DNA of 14,752 nt, taken from the NCBI GenBank assembly GCA_937907585.1, contig CALCVH010000167.1:1-14752 (forward strand), given 5' to 3'. The notes below the pieces were generated by a model that worked only from the letters and a program-made list of their open reading frames with translations, was not told the origin of the DNA and searched no databases. This document shows positions 14,057-14,752 of this stretch, piece by piece. The position numbers and the translations under genes are program-made. The stretch is from an uncultured Bacillota bacterium (lineage in GTDB: Bacteria > Bacillota_I > Bacilli_A > Izemoplasmatales > UBA1188). The number at the start of each line of letters is the position of its first letter. Positions within the stretch are counted from its first letter, which is position 1.

Positions 14057-14752
14057 TTAATTCAAAATAAACTTAATATCGTCTAAACTTATGTTCTCAA
14101 TTGACTTTTCATTATCGCTAATTAAGTTCTTTACAAGATCTAATTTTAGATTTTGAAGTTCTATAACTCTTTCTTCTATAGTATTAGATGAAACCATTTT
14201 AATAACTTCAACATTTCTTGTTTGTCCAATTCTATGAGCTCTATCCGTAGCTTGATTTTCAGCTGCGACATTCCACCATGGATCAAGATGTATAACAGTA
14301 TCAGCGCCAACTAAGTTTAGACCTTGTCCTCCAGCTTTTAAAGATATTAAGAATACTTTATAATCGTCATTTTTATTAAATTTAGAAACAAAATTAATTC
14401 TATCTTCTCCTTTTGTATCACCCGTAATCATAAGATATTTAATATTTCTATTTTTCAGAATAAACGCTACATTATCTAATGCTTTAACAAACTGGCTAAA
14501 GATTAATATCCTATGTCCTTTTTCTATTCTTTCATCAATTGTCTCTTTTAATAGTTCCATCTTTCCAGATTCACCATTATAATTATCTAAAAACATCGAT
14601 GGATCAACACATATTTGTCTTAATCTAGTTAGATAAGGAAGAATAGAGAACGCTTTATTTTTAACATCTTTCGCCATTTGATCTAACGCATCTTTTCTAT
14701 ATGCTTCATATAGTTTTTGTTGTTCAGGAGTCATTTCAGCCGACATAACAAC
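14057..14752 (-). CDS. SNF2-family helicase, C-terminal part (5' end outside window)
   Basis: The visible 231 residues are the second RecA-like domain of a Swi2/Snf2 ATP-dependent DNA translocase (HepA/RapA-like superfamily 2 protein). Counting from the first Met at 14746, the helicase motifs are ILIFSQF (80-86, motif IV region), ISLKAGGQGLNL (134-145, motif V) and QATDRAHRIGQ (165-175, motif VI with its two arginines). LTRLRQICVDP (39-49) and the EMTPEQQKLY segment (4-13) are typical of the linker between the two lobes. The frame stays open to the right edge (two Val codons before this Met), and the Walker A/B lobe is missing, so the Met at 14746 is internal and not the true start. The gene ends in TAA with no clear hairpin after it. 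It is functionally unrelated to the sugar genes. Confidence 0.93.
   Translation of the reverse strand, partial: VVMSAEMTPEQQKLYEAYRKDALDQMAKDVKNKAFSILPYLTRLRQICVDPSMFLDNYNGESGKMELLKETIDERIEKGHRILIFSQFVKALDNVAFILKNRNIKYLMITGDTKGEDRINFVSKFNKNDDYKVFLISLKAGGQGLNLVGADTVIHLDPWWNVAAENQATDRAHRIGQTRNVEVIKMVSSNTIEERVIELQNLKLDLVKNLISDNEKSIENISLDDIKFILN

Noticed and set aside
14744..14746. Met at 14746 as the start of a short SNF2 protein
   Set aside because: The frame is open to the edge, the N-terminal ATPase lobe is missing, and the residues around it match an internal segment of SNF2 enzymes.

Overview
The window is AT-rich DNA from a low-GC Bacilli/Mollicutes-type bacterium, most like Acholeplasma or Izemoplasma relatives (inference). 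The basis is the strong A/T codon bias, Gram-positive AGGAG-type ribosome sites, several lipobox lipoproteins and a pyrophosphate-type phosphofructokinase. All visible Trp codons are TGG, and one gene ends in TGA inside an ATGA overlap, so the standard bacterial code applies rather than the Mycoplasma code.

Positions 12045 down to 1 (minus strand) form one tightly packed operon that leaves the window at the left edge. In order of transcription it encodes: a LacI-type regulator; a GH130-family enzyme (A); a lipoprotein glycoside hydrolase with two Ig-like domains, DUF5060 and a GH5-like barrel; a second GH130 enzyme (B); a second, shorter DUF5060/GH5-like lipoprotein; a lipoprotein sugar-binding protein; a very large (985 aa) carbohydrate-binding plus solute-binding hybrid protein; and the start of an ABC sugar permease. 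Genes overlap by 4-11 nt or are separated by about 8-21 nt. The likely pathway is surface cleavage of a polysaccharide, capture and import of oligosaccharides, and cytoplasmic phosphorolysis or hydrolysis by the GH130 enzymes under LacI control. GH130 enzymes act on beta-mannosides, so the substrate is probably a beta-mannan or beta-manno-oligosaccharide; the exact linkage cannot be read from the sequence.

The 229-base divergent intergenic region (12046-12274) is dense in signals. It has an extended -10 promoter for the operon lying inside a 9-bp inverted repeat, and a helically phased array of TAAACATTT-like repeats leading into a perfect TATAAT that could serve the divergent gene. That gene (12275-13483, plus strand) is a PPi-dependent 6-phosphofructokinase, a plausible glycolytic outlet for the imported sugar. 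It ends in a strong hairpin terminator shared with a convergent DUF1810 gene. The right edge holds the C-terminal part of an SNF2-type helicase.

The most unusual points are the two alternating GH130 / surface-hydrolase pairs with divergent GH130 active sites, two different binding proteins ahead of one permease, an EF-hand/TSP3-like calcium loop in one of them, and the phased repeat array. No mobile element, CRISPR array, tRNA or rRNA was seen.
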